A stretch of DNA of 41,836 bases from NCBI GenBank assembly GCA_017744935.1, contig JAGIAI010000043.1:33259-75094 (forward strand), written 5' to 3'. The notes beneath the pieces were generated by a model. The model had not been told where the DNA came from, did no database searches, and saw nothing but the letters and a program-made list of their open reading frames with translations. A program made the translations under genes and the position numbers. Position 1 is the first letter of the stretch. Every line of letters starts with the position of its first letter. Origin of the DNA: Variovorax sp. (GTDB taxonomy: Bacteria; Pseudomonadota; Gammaproteobacteria; Burkholderiales; Burkholderiaceae_C). Below are positions 34,642-41,836 of this stretch, piece after piece.

Positions 34642-34748
34642 AACGAATTTCGTGAGAAACATCTTGCGGACGGGATTTGCCGCGCCTGCGATGGTATCGG
34701 CGCGCGGGTAGGCGCTGAATAGAATTGGCCCGCTTTCCTCGACAGAAC

Positions 34749-35357
34749 ATGCCCACGCACTACCAAGCAGCGAGTGATCCCGGCCCTTTCGCGCGGCGCT
34801 TCGGTATTTCTTTCCAGCCGCAATCCTCGGTAGTGCGGCCGGGTCAGCAGGGCCACTTCATACGCAGGCCGCGCGCCGACGCCGACAGCAAGACCCAGCT
34901 TCAACGTTTCGAGGTCGCGCCGGGGCGCTGGGGGCTGATCCCCCTCTTCTCGAAGGACGGGCAGGAACAGGACACCTTCGAGGCGCGCAGCGAAACCGCC
35001 GCCGCCGAACGCAATTTCTACCAACCCTGGAAGCGCGGCCACCGCTGCGTGATCCTCGCCGACGCCCTCTTCCAGCAGGGCGACGAATCCGGCGCCGTCG
35101 TGCGCGTCTCGCGGTCCGACGGCGAGCCGCTTGCATTGGCCGGACTCTGGAATGGCTGGCGCGCACCGAATGGCGATTGCGTCGAGAGCTTCGCCCTGCT
35201 CACCTTCAGCCTGCCCGATCAGCCGGAGCAACGCCGCTCGGCGATCCTGCGCGATGCCTGGGTCGACGACTGGCTGCACTGCCCCGTCGAGGAAACCGCC
35301 GCCTACCTGCGGCCCTATGCCGACGACAAGCTGGTGCGCAAAGTCCTTCCGCGCTAG
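34749..35357 (+). CDS. SRAP (HMCES/YedK-like) family protein lacking catalytic residues
   Basis: A 202-residue protein with the fold of SOS-response-associated peptidases, which normally crosslink to abasic sites in single-stranded DNA through Cys2. The fold is recognisable from GRWGLIPLFSKDG (59-71), FEARSETAAAERNFYQPWKRGHRCVILADALFQ (77-109) and LALAGLWNGWRAPNGDCVESFALLTFS. However, position 2 is Pro (MPTHYQ), the Asn of NARSET is Glu78, the Glu of ADGFYEW is Gln109, and the HxRMP motif is replaced by RRSAIL. Active-site chemistry therefore appears lost, and it may bind DNA only or be decaying. A TTG at 34725 could extend it by eight residues. Its stop overlaps the Crp/Fnr stop in CTAG (35354-35357). 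Confidence 0.8.
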   Translation: MPTHYQAASDPGPFARRFGISFQPQSSVVRPGQQGHFIRRPRADADSKTQLQRFEVAPGRWGLIPLFSKDGQEQDTFEARSETAAAERNFYQPWKRGHRCVILADALFQQGDESGAVVRVSRSDGEPLALAGLWNGWRAPNGDCVESFALLTFSLPDQPEQRRSAILRDAWVDDWLHCPVEETAAYLRPYADDKLVRKVLPR

Positions 35358-36088
35358 TTCCTGCCGCTCATCCCGTTCGCGCGCAGCGCGGCGAGATCCA
35401 GCACCCTCAGCCCGCCATACTCCACCCGGATCGCGCCCTGCGCCTGCAGCGTGCGCAAGGCTTCGTTCACCCGCTGGCGTGACAGGCCGATGAGATAGGC
35501 CAGCTCCTGCTGCGTGATCCGCAGAAGCTCGCCCACTCCCGGAAACAGCACCGGATTGAAGAGCGCCGCCAGATTGCGTGCCACGCGCGCGTCGGGGTTG
35601 TTGAGCCGGTCCGCCTCGCGCGCCGCAATGAACTGCCCAAGGCGCTCATTGAGCTGGTTCATCACGAAGCGGTTGAAGCCGATGGAGTGATCGAGCAGCC
35701 AGTGGAAGTCGTCGACCGGCAGCCCCGCCACCACACTGCGCCGCAGCGCCTGGATGTTGTAGCGATACGGCTCGCGCTTGAGCGCTGTGCCTTCGCCGAA
35801 CCACCCGCCCGGCGGCAGGCCGCTGTAGGTCATCGAGGTGCCGTCGGCGTTGTCGTTGCTCATCTTGAGCAAGCCCTCGACCACGCCGAACCAGTAGGTC
35901 GGCGGCCGGCCGATGCGGCAGACGAGATCGCCCGGCTCCGCCTCGCCGACGACCACCGCGGACTCGGCGCGGCGCCGTTCGACGGGCGTCAGTGTGTGCA
36001 TCCAGGGGATGTTTTCGATCTCTTCGACGGTCGCGGGGCGCACGCGATCGCGGAGGGTGGAAGCGCCGCTTTCCTTGCCAGAAGGCAT
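35354..36088 (-). CDS. Crp/Fnr-family transcriptional regulator
   Basis: A 244-residue Crp/Fnr regulator. Residues 30-140 form the cyclic-nucleotide-like beta-roll (GDLVCRIGRPPTYWFGVVEGLLKM; GLPPGGWFGEGTAL), with no cysteine cluster for an Fe-S centre as in FNR. A long dimerisation helix leads to the HTH ITQQELAYLIGLSRQRVNEALRTLQAQGAIRVEYGGLRVLDL. The recognition helix reads SRQRVNEAL, not the FNR (ExxSR) or CRP (RE...R) pattern. I chose the ATG at 36088 by family length and a GGAG eight bases upstream. It is divergent from the acyl-CoA ligase gene with the 18-base palindrome 36120-36137 between them. Confidence 0.92.
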   Translation of the reverse strand: MPSGKESGASTLRDRVRPATVEEIENIPWMHTLTPVERRRAESAVVVGEAEPGDLVCRIGRPPTYWFGVVEGLLKMSNDNADGTSMTYSGLPPGGWFGEGTALKREPYRYNIQALRRSVVAGLPVDDFHWLLDHSIGFNRFVMNQLNERLGQFIAAREADRLNNPDARVARNLAALFNPVLFPGVGELLRITQQELAYLIGLSRQRVNEALRTLQAQGAIRVEYGGLRVLDLAALRANGMSGRN

Positions 36089-36119
36089 CGGGAAACTCCG
36101 GGGAGTAGTGTCCCTAGGA

Positions 36120-36137
36120 TTGTCGTCGTAACGACAA
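36120..36137. promoter_or_regulatory. Candidate Crp/Fnr operator
   Basis: TTGTCGT-CGTA-ACGACAA is a perfect 7-bp inverted repeat with four central bases. It lies in the 85-base divergent gap between the Crp/Fnr gene (start 36088) and the acyl-CoA ligase (GTG 36174). Symmetric dyads in this size class are the usual target of the family. Its half-site differs from FNR (TTGAT) and CRP (TGTGA), consistent with the unusual recognition helix. Autoregulation and control of the transport cassette are inferred. Confidence 0.6.
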
Positions 36138-36173
36138 GTTGGCGTCAAAGTTGGTTCTACAGTCCGCCCCATC

Positions 36174-38147
36174 GTGCAGACCACAGCCAACACCTTTCCC
36201 CGTTTGCTGCAAGGCCATGCCCAGCGGCAACCCGATGCGCCCGCCATCCGCGAAAAGGATCTGGGCATCTGGCAGACCTGGACCTGGTCGCAGGTCGCGC
36301 GCGATGTGCGCGAGATCGCCTGCGGGCTCGCGAGCCTCGGGTTCAAGGCCGGCGACAACCTCGCGATCGTCGGCGCCAACCGGCCGCACCTCTACATGGC
36401 GATGGTCGCGGCGCAGAGCCTGCGCGGCGTGCCGGTGCCGCTCTACCAGGATGCGGTGGCGGGCGAAATGGTCTTCATGCTCGAAGACGCCTCGGTCGAA
36501 TTCGTCATTGCAGAAGATCAGGAGCAGGTCGACAAACTGCTCGAATGCCGTGACCTGCAGAAGGACAGCGCACACGCAATCCGCCATATCGTCTACGACG
36601 ACCCTCGCGGCCTTCGCAACTACGACCAGCCGGGGCTGATCAGCTTCGAGAAGCTGTGCGAACTCGGCCGCGCATGGGACGCCGCGAACCCCGGCGTCTT
36701 CGATGCTGCAGTGGCTTCGGGCGAGCCTTCGGACGTCGCGGTGATTCTCTATACCTCCGGCACCACAGGCCGCCCCAAGGGCGTGTGTCAGACGCACGCG
36801 AGCTTCATCGCCGCAGGACGTGGCGGCGTGGAAACCGACAAGCTCGGCCCCGGCGACAACATCATGAGTTACCTGCCGATGGCCTGGGTCGGCGACCACC
36901 TGTTCTCGGTCGCGCAGTGGCTAGTGGGTGGCTTCACGCTCAATTGCCCGGAGTCGGCCGAGACTGTGATGAACGACATGCGCGAGATCGGCCCCAGCTA
37001 CTACTTCGGGCCGCCGCGCACATTCGAAGGCCTGCTGACCGCAGTGTCGATCCGCATGGAAGACGCGGCTGCGGCCAAGCGCTGGGTCTACGCGAAGTTC
37101 ATGGCGCTCGCGCGGCGCGTGGGTGCCGACATCCTCAACGGCGCGCAAGTCAGCCTTGGCGACCGTCTGCTCTACAAGCTCGGCGACCTGCTGATCTACG
37201 GCCCGCTGCGCAACGTGCTCGGCATGAGCCGCATCCGCGTGGCCTACACCGCCGGTGCGGCGATCGGGCCGGACCTGTTCCGCTTCTATCGCTCGATCGG
37301 CGTCAACCTCAAGCAGTTCTACGGCCAGACCGAGACCTGCGCCTATGTGTGCCTGCAGCAGGACGGCAAGGTCAAGCTGCAGACCGTGGGCAGCGCCGCG
37401 CCGGGCATCGAACTCAAGATCGCGCCCGACGGCGAAGTGCTGGTGCGCGGCGTGTCGGTGCTCAAGGAGTACTACAAGCGCCCCGACGCAACCGCCGAGG
37501 TGCTGGATGCCGAAGGCTTCTTCCACACCGGCGATGCGGGCGTGCTGGATGCCGAAGGCCACCTGCGCATCATCGATCGCGCGAAGGACGTGGGCCGCAT
37601 GGCCGCGCCGCGGGGTGCGACGACCGGTGCGATGTTTGCGCCCAACTACATCGAGAACAAGCTCAAGTTCTTCCCGCAGATCAAGGAAGCCGTGTGCTTC
37701 GGCCACGAGCGCGACGAGGTCTGTGCGTTCATCAACATCGACTACGAGGCGGTCGGCAACTGGGCCGAACGGCGCGGGCTGCCCTATGGCGGTTACGTCG
37801 ATCTCGCGGGCAAGGCTGATGTGCTTTCTCTCGTGGCTGACTGCATCGAGAAGGTCAACGCCGACCTCGCTGCCGAGGAAGGCATGGCCGACACGCAGAT
37901 CGCGCGCTTCCTCGTACTGCACAAGGAACTCGACCCGGACGACGACGAGCTGACGCGCACGCGCAAGGTGCGGCGCGGCTTCATCGCCGGCAAGTACGGG
38001 GTGCTCGTCGATGCGCTCTACGGTGGCAAGAAAGAGCAGTTCGTGGAAACGCAAGTGAAGTTCGAGGACGGACGCACGGGCGCCGTCAGCGCGACGCTGA
38101 AGATCGTCGAAGCCAAGCGCTTCGCACCGATGAAGGCCGCTGCATGA
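36174..38147 (+). CDS. Long-chain-type acyl-CoA ligase (AMP-binding) leading an ABC cassette
   Basis: A 657-residue adenylate-forming ligase. It makes an acyl-AMP and then an acyl-CoA from a carboxylic acid. Motifs are ILYTSGTTGRPKGV (191-204), the acyl-binding section SYLPMAWVGDHLFS, YGQTETC (about 382-388), and GEVLVRGVSVLKEYYKRPD followed by FHTGDAGVLDAEGHLRIIDRAKD. The C-terminal subdomain is longer than in small ligases, with LTRTRKVRRGFI near the end, a region carrying the catalytic Lys in the family. The start is a GTG at 36174; no better ATG lies upstream. Its stop overlaps the LivG-type ATPase start by four bases (ATGA). Probably the imported carboxylate is CoA-activated on entry. 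The substrate may be an aromatic or fatty acid. Confidence 0.93.
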   Translation: MQTTANTFPRLLQGHAQRQPDAPAIREKDLGIWQTWTWSQVARDVREIACGLASLGFKAGDNLAIVGANRPHLYMAMVAAQSLRGVPVPLYQDAVAGEMVFMLEDASVEFVIAEDQEQVDKLLECRDLQKDSAHAIRHIVYDDPRGLRNYDQPGLISFEKLCELGRAWDAANPGVFDAAVASGEPSDVAVILYTSGTTGRPKGVCQTHASFIAAGRGGVETDKLGPGDNIMSYLPMAWVGDHLFSVAQWLVGGFTLNCPESAETVMNDMREIGPSYYFGPPRTFEGLLTAVSIRMEDAAAAKRWVYAKFMALARRVGADILNGAQVSLGDRLLYKLGDLLIYGPLRNVLGMSRIRVAYTAGAAIGPDLFRFYRSIGVNLKQFYGQTETCAYVCLQQDGKVKLQTVGSAAPGIELKIAPDGEVLVRGVSVLKEYYKRPDATAEVLDAEGFFHTGDAGVLDAEGHLRIIDRAKDVGRMAAPRGATTGAMFAPNYIENKLKFFPQIKEAVCFGHERDEVCAFINIDYEAVGNWAERRGLPYGGYVDLAGKADVLSLVADCIEKVNADLAAEEGMADTQIARFLVLHKELDPDDDELTRTRKVRRGFIAGKYGVLVDALYGGKKEQFVETQVKFEDGRTGAVSATLKIVEAKRFAPMKAAA

Positions 38148-38929
38148 GCGCAAGAAAGATCGGCGACGTCATCCTAGACGTACAGAACATCTCCCTGAGC
38201 TTCGGCGGCGTGAAGGCGCTGACCGACATCAGCTTCAATGTGCGCGAGCATGAGGTGCGCGCGATCATCGGCCCGAACGGTGCGGGCAAGAGCTCGATGC
38301 TCAACTGCATCAACGGCGTCTACCAGCCGCAGCAGGGCTCGATCACCTTCCGGGGCAAGCAGTTCAAGCACATGAACTCGCGGCAGGTGGCCGAGATGGG
38401 CGTGGCGCGCACTTTCCAGAATCTCGCGCTGTTCAAGGGCATGAGCGTGCTCGACAACATCATGACGGGCCGCAATCTCAAGATGAAGAGCGGCCTCCTC
38501 GCCCAGGCGCTGCGATGGGGCCCTGCGGAGCGCGAAGAGCTCGCGCATCGCGAGTTCGTCGAGCACATCATCGATTTCCTCGAAATCCAGTTGCATCGCA
38601 AGACACCCGTGGGTCGTCTGCCTTACGGTCTGCAGAAGCGCGTGGACCTGGGTCGTGCGCTCGCGATGGAGCCGCAGGTCCTGCTGCTCGACGAGCCGAT
38701 GGCCGGCATGAATGTCGAAGAGAAGCAGGACATGAGCCGCTTCATCCTCGATGTGAACGACGAGTTCGGCACCACCATCGTGCTGATCGAGCACGACATG
38801 GGGGTGGTGATGGACATCTCCGACCGCGTGGTGGTGCTCGACTACGGCAAGAAGATCGGCGACGGCTCGCCCGATGAAGTGCGCAGCAATCCGGATGTCA
38901 TCCGGGCCTACCTCGGAACGGAACACTGA
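38144..38929 (+). CDS. LivG-type ABC transporter ATPase
   Basis: A 261-residue ATP-binding subunit of a branched-chain amino acid (HAAT)-type ABC importer. The Walker A motif is GPNGAGKSS, the degenerate signature LPYGLQKRVDLGRALAM and Walker B VLLLDEPMAGMN are those of the LivG subgroup, and the D-loop/switch IVLIEHDMGVVMDISDRVVVLDYGK is intact. The C-terminal EVRSNPDVIRAYLG is typical. It overlaps the ligase gene by four bases and is two bases before the LivH-type gene. HAAT systems carry amino acids, urea, or aromatic and other carboxylates. A second ATPase (LivF type) is not in the window and probably lies to the right. Confidence 0.95.
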   Translation: MSARKIGDVILDVQNISLSFGGVKALTDISFNVREHEVRAIIGPNGAGKSSMLNCINGVYQPQQGSITFRGKQFKHMNSRQVAEMGVARTFQNLALFKGMSVLDNIMTGRNLKMKSGLLAQALRWGPAEREELAHREFVEHIIDFLEIQLHRKTPVGRLPYGLQKRVDLGRALAMEPQVLLLDEPMAGMNVEEKQDMSRFILDVNDEFGTTIVLIEHDMGVVMDISDRVVVLDYGKKIGDGSPDEVRSNPDVIRAYLGTEH

Positions 38930-38931
38930 TC

Positions 38932-39861
38932 ATGGGCTTCTTCCTCGAAACCCTCTTCGGCGGCCTGATGGTCGGCATGCTGTATTCGCTGATCGCGATC
39001 GGCTTCGTCCTGATCTACAAGGCCTCGGGCGTCTTCAACTTCGCGCAAGGCGCCATGGTGCTGTTCGCGGCGCTCGCAATGGCGCGCTTCTCGGAATGGC
39101 TCCCCAAGTGGCTCGGCTTCGAAAGCCAGATCCTCGCGAACCTGTTGGCCTTCTTCGCGGCGATGGCGGTGATGATCGCCGTGGCTTGGCTCATCGAGCG
39201 GCTGGTGCTGAGCAAGCTGGTCAACCAGGAAGGCATCACGCTGCTGATGGCGACTCTCGGCATCGCGTACTTCCTCGACGGCCTCGGCCAGTCGATCTTC
39301 GGCAACGACATCTACAAGATCGACGTCGGCATGCCCAAGGACCCGTTGATGGTGCTGGAGAGCGTCTTCCAGGGCGGCCTTCTCCTGAGCAAGGAGGATT
39401 TGATCGCGGCACTGATCGCTGCTGCACTGGTGGTGGTGCTTGCGCTCTTCTTCCAGAAGACATCGACCGGCCGCGCATTGCGTGCCGTCGCGGATGACCA
39501 CCAGGCGGCGCAGTCGATCGGCATTCCGCTCAATCGCATCTGGGTGATCGTGTGGTCGGTCGCGGGCTTCGCGGCGCTGGTGGCCGGGATCATCTGGGGA
39601 TCGAAGCTGGGCGTGCAGTTCTCGCTGTCTCTGGTGGCGCTGAAGGCACTGCCGGTGGTAATTCTCGGCGGGCTGACCTCCATCCCGGGCGCGATCGTCG
39701 GCGGCCTGCTGATCGGCGTCGGCGAGAAGCTGTCGGAGATCTATCTCGGCCCGATGCTCGGCGGCGGCATCGAGATCTGGTTCGCCTACGTACTGGCGCT
39801 TGTCTTCCTTCTCGTGCGGCCACAGGGCCTGTTCGGCGAGAAGATCATCGATCGGGTCTGA
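38932..39861 (+). CDS. LivH-type ABC permease
   Basis: A 309-residue inner-membrane permease with about eight transmembrane helices, paired with the LivM-type protein downstream. The N-terminus FFLETLFGGLMVGMLYSLIAIGFVLIYKASGVFNFAQGAMVLFAALAMARF is diagnostic: Tyr-Ser-Leu-Ile-Ala and Asn-Phe-Ala-Gln-Gly-Ala are family constants. The intracellular coupling region RALRAVADDHQAAQSIGIPLNRIW contacts the ATPases. The C-terminal IWFAYVLALVFLLVRPQGLFGEK is also typical. Gaps of two bases on each side (38929/38932 and 39861/39864) show a tightly packed operon. Confidence 0.95.
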   Translation: MGFFLETLFGGLMVGMLYSLIAIGFVLIYKASGVFNFAQGAMVLFAALAMARFSEWLPKWLGFESQILANLLAFFAAMAVMIAVAWLIERLVLSKLVNQEGITLLMATLGIAYFLDGLGQSIFGNDIYKIDVGMPKDPLMVLESVFQGGLLLSKEDLIAALIAAALVVVLALFFQKTSTGRALRAVADDHQAAQSIGIPLNRIWVIVWSVAGFAALVAGIIWGSKLGVQFSLSLVALKALPVVILGGLTSIPGAIVGGLLIGVGEKLSEIYLGPMLGGGIEIWFAYVLALVFLLVRPQGLFGEKIIDRV

Positions 39862-39863
39862 AC

Positions 39864-40928
39864 ATGCTCTACCGCGAAAACGGCCAGTTCAAGTCGACCT
39901 ATCGCGCCGACCAGCAGATCTTTCCGATCCGGCAAGACCGCATCCTCATCCTCGCGCTGCTGGTGGTCGCCTTCGCGGTGGTGCCGGCGATCGCATCGGA
40001 CTACTGGTTCCGGGCCATCCTGATTCCTTTCCTGATCCTGTCGCTGGCCGCGCTCGGGCTCAACATCCTCGTGGGCTACTGCGGGCAGATCTCGCTCGGC
40101 ACTGGCGCATTCATGGCGGTGGGCGCGTACGCGGCCTACAACTTCCATGTGCGCATCGACGGCATGCCGTTGATCTTCTCGCTGCTGCTTGGCGGGTTGT
40201 GCTCGACTGCGGTCGGCGTGCTGTTCGGCATTCCGAGTCTGAGAATCAAGGGGCTGTACCTCGCGGTCGCGACGCTGGCGGCGCAGTTCTTCATCGACTG
40301 GGCGTTCCTGCGCATCAACTGGCTCACCAACAACTCGGCATCGGGTTCCGTGAGCGTGTCGAGCCTGAGCCTCTTCGGCCTGCCGGTGGAAACGGCGGCG
40401 CAGAAGTACCTGCTGTGCCTTACGCTGCTCGCGGTGTTTGCACTGCTCGCAAAGAACCTGGTGCGCAGCGCCATCGGCCGCGAATGGATGGCGATGCGCG
40501 ACATGGACGTGGCAGCCGCGGTCATCGGCATCCGGCCGGTGTACGCCAAGCTGTCGGCCTTCGCGGTGAGCTCGTTCATCGTCGGGGTGGCTGGTGCACT
40601 CTGGGGCTTCGTTCACCTGGGCACCTGGGAGCCGGCGGCTTTCAACATCGACCGTTCGTTCCAGCTTCTCTTCATGGTGATCATCGGCGGGCTCGGCTCT
40701 GTCATGGGCAGCTTCTTCGGTGCCGCCTTCATCGTGCTGCTGCCGATCCTGCTGAACTACCTGCCGGGATGGTTGGGGCTGTCGATCTCGACCGCCTTCC
40801 AGTCGCACCTCGAATTCATGATCTTCGGCGCACTGATCGTCTTCTTCCTGATCGTCGAGCCGCACGGCCTCGCGCGGCTGTGGTCGACAGCCAAGGAGAA
40901 ATTGCGCCTCTGGCCCTTCCCGCACTAG
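39864..40928 (+). CDS. LivM-type ABC permease
   Basis: A 354-residue permease, the second membrane component. Near residues 65-90 ALGLNILVGYCGQISLGTGAFMAVGAYAAYNF is the LivM signature. The coupling region IGREWMAMRDMDVAAAVIGIRPVYAKLSAFAVSSFIVGVAGALWG follows, then VIIGGLGSVMGSFFGAAFIVLLPILL. The start is ATG 39864, two bases after the LivH-type stop; the long open frame before it overlaps that gene. About ten hydrophobic helices are seen. The protein ends 183 bases before the binding-protein gene, and the gap contains a dispersed repeat. Confidence 0.95.
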   Translation: MLYRENGQFKSTYRADQQIFPIRQDRILILALLVVAFAVVPAIASDYWFRAILIPFLILSLAALGLNILVGYCGQISLGTGAFMAVGAYAAYNFHVRIDGMPLIFSLLLGGLCSTAVGVLFGIPSLRIKGLYLAVATLAAQFFIDWAFLRINWLTNNSASGSVSVSSLSLFGLPVETAAQKYLLCLTLLAVFALLAKNLVRSAIGREWMAMRDMDVAAAVIGIRPVYAKLSAFAVSSFIVGVAGALWGFVHLGTWEPAAFNIDRSFQLLFMVIIGGLGSVMGSFFGAAFIVLLPILLNYLPGWLGLSISTAFQSHLEFMIFGALIVFFLIVEPHGLARLWSTAKEKLRLWPFPH

Positions 40929-40941
40929 ATATGCACACCCC

Positions 40942-41025
40942 CAGGCTCGCGGACTTCGTGTCGCTCTCCACCCCCTTGCAGCTGGCAGCACCAGCGGCCC
41001 GGCAAAGCCGGTTCCGCGGTGCTTC
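40942..41025. repeat. Dispersed intergenic repeat, copy B
   Basis: A GC-rich element between the LivM-type and binding-protein genes, similar to the copy at 22334-22418 and best conserved in its core at 40994-41017 (GCGGCCCGGC, AAA, GCCGGTTCCGC). The core can form a short hairpin (CCGGC/GCCGG with AAA loop). The 183-base gap contains nothing else except the ribosome site AGGAG (41101-41105) of the next gene. Confidence 0.65.
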
Positions 41026-41111
41026 TGGCAGTGCGCGTCGACGGGCCCGGGCATTTGACGTCCACTCGCATTTCAACCTGCACGCCTGCGTGCCCAATTG
41101 AGGAGACAAGC

Positions 41112-41836
41112 ATGAAACTGAAATCGCTCGCTCTGGCCGCAGTGGTGGCCGCCACCGTCGGCGCGTCGCTCGCGCCTTCGCTTGCACAGGCGCAGGCCAA
41201 AGAGCAGTTCTTCCCGCTGCTGGTCTACCGCACGGGCCCGTATGCGCCGAACGGCACGCCGTGGGCCAATGGCAAGCAGGACTACATCAAGCTCATCAAT
41301 GCGACCGGCGGCATCAATGGCGTGAAGATCAGCTACGAGGAATGCGAAACCGGCTACGCGACCGACAAGGGCGTCGAATGCTATGAGCGCCTGAAGGACA
41401 AGGGCGCGACGCTGATCGATCCGCAGGCGACCGGCATCACCTTCGCGCTGACCGACAAGGCGCCCGCGGACAAGATCCCGCTCCTGACCCTCGGCTACGG
41501 CCTCTCGGCCTCGCAGGACGGCAATGTCTTCAAGTGGAACTTCCCGCTGATGGGCAGCTACTGGACCGCCGCCGACATCCTGATCCAGCACATCGCGAAG
41601 AAGGAAGGCGGCGCGGACAAGCTCAAGGGCAAGAAGATCGCGCTGGTCTATCACGACTCACCGTTCGGCAAGGAGCCGATCCCGCTGCTGCAGGAGCGCG
41701 CCAAGATGAACGGCTTCGAGCTGTCGCTGATCCCGGTCGCGGCGCCGGGCATCGAGCAGAAGTCGGCCTGGCTGCAGGTGCGCCAGCAGCGGCCCGACTA
41801 CGTGCTGCTGTGGGGCTGGGGCGTGATGAACTCCAC
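41112..41836 (+). CDS. LivK-type ABC periplasmic binding protein, 3' end outside window
   Basis: The first 241 codons of a periplasmic binding protein of the branched-chain amino acid (HAAT) family. A Sec signal peptide (MKLKSLALAAVVAATVGA, cleavage after AQA, about residue 28) is followed by FFPLLVYRTGPYAPNGTPWANGKQDYIKLINATGGINGVKI, the N-terminal lobe hallmark. CETGYATDKGVECYERLKDKGATLIDPQATGI and KIALVYHDSPFGKEPIPLLQERAKMNGFEL continue it. AGGAGA precedes the ATG at 41112. The frame is open to the right edge. Related proteins bind amino acids or aromatic carboxylates. The acyl-CoA ligase at the head of the cassette favours a carboxylic acid ligand here. Confidence 0.93.
   Translation, partial: MKLKSLALAAVVAATVGASLAPSLAQAQAKEQFFPLLVYRTGPYAPNGTPWANGKQDYIKLINATGGINGVKISYEECETGYATDKGVECYERLKDKGATLIDPQATGITFALTDKAPADKIPLLTLGYGLSASQDGNVFKWNFPLMGSYWTAADILIQHIAKKEGGADKLKGKKIALVYHDSPFGKEPIPLLQERAKMNGFELSLIPVAAPGIEQKSAWLQVRQQRPDYVLLWGWGVMNS

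Noticed and set aside
34725..34748. Upstream TTG start for the SRAP-like gene
   Set aside because: No better ribosome site, and the family begins directly at the ATG in MPTHYQ.

Overview
The window is about 42 kb of high-GC, densely coded DNA with many genes overlapping by 1-4 bases. Gene content points to a betaproteobacterium of the Comamonadaceae (Variovorax/Acidovorax-like). The evidence is orphan Bug (TctC-type) periplasmic binding proteins, a CaiB-type CoA-transferase next to an acyl-CoA dehydrogenase, DUF4148 and DUF3761 small exported proteins, an OhrR/Ohr pair, and a LivGHMK-type ABC cassette led by an acyl-CoA ligase. The genus is inferred from gene content only. There are no rRNA, tRNA, CRISPR, phage or insertion-sequence features, so this looks like chromosomal backbone.

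Layout. 1-4547 (+): the end of a 3-hydroxyacyl-CoA dehydrogenase, a crotonase, the peroxide sensor ohrR with its target ohr and a terminator, then a DUF2855 protein and the SrkA kinase. 4622-7533 (-): a VOC protein, an SDR gene broken by an internal deletion, and two LysR regulators. The second LysR gene is divergent from a + strand operon at 7639-11508 (acyl-CoA dehydrogenase, Bug binding protein, CaiB CoA-transferase). 11538-15901: a DUF2189 membrane protein, a DMT exporter, a predicted di-iron protein coupled to a MAPEG membrane protein, and a convergent AraC regulator whose 3' end overlaps the MAPEG gene. 15963-21683 (-): htpG with an unusual middle-domain insertion, an orphan ABC binding protein, a small DUF4148 exported protein, and a QseBC-like two-component system. 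21847-24134: a DUF3761 protein, a pseudouridine synthase and a second DMT transporter.

24116-32271 (-) is a complete potassium-uptake operon: an unlabelled 34-codon membrane ORF, then kdpF, kdpA, kdpB, kdpC, kdpD and kdpE. It is preceded by CGTAAA repeats that resemble a KdpE operator. 32517-35357 holds an orphan 87-residue protein, a second Bug protein, an SDR and an SRAP-fold protein that has lost its catalytic residues. 35354-41836 has a Crp/Fnr regulator divergent from an acyl-CoA ligase/LivGHM/LivK cassette, with an 18-bp palindrome between them. The cassette runs off the right edge.

Functionally the region combines uptake and CoA-activation of organic acids (two cassettes), potassium homeostasis, and oxidative or protein-stress responses (Ohr, SrkA, HtpG). 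I see no clear defence system or exotic island. The most interesting items are small or regulatory: the extra kdp membrane ORF, the catalytically dead SRAP protein, the di-iron/MAPEG pair, the near-leaderless ohrR promoter, and a dispersed intergenic repeat.
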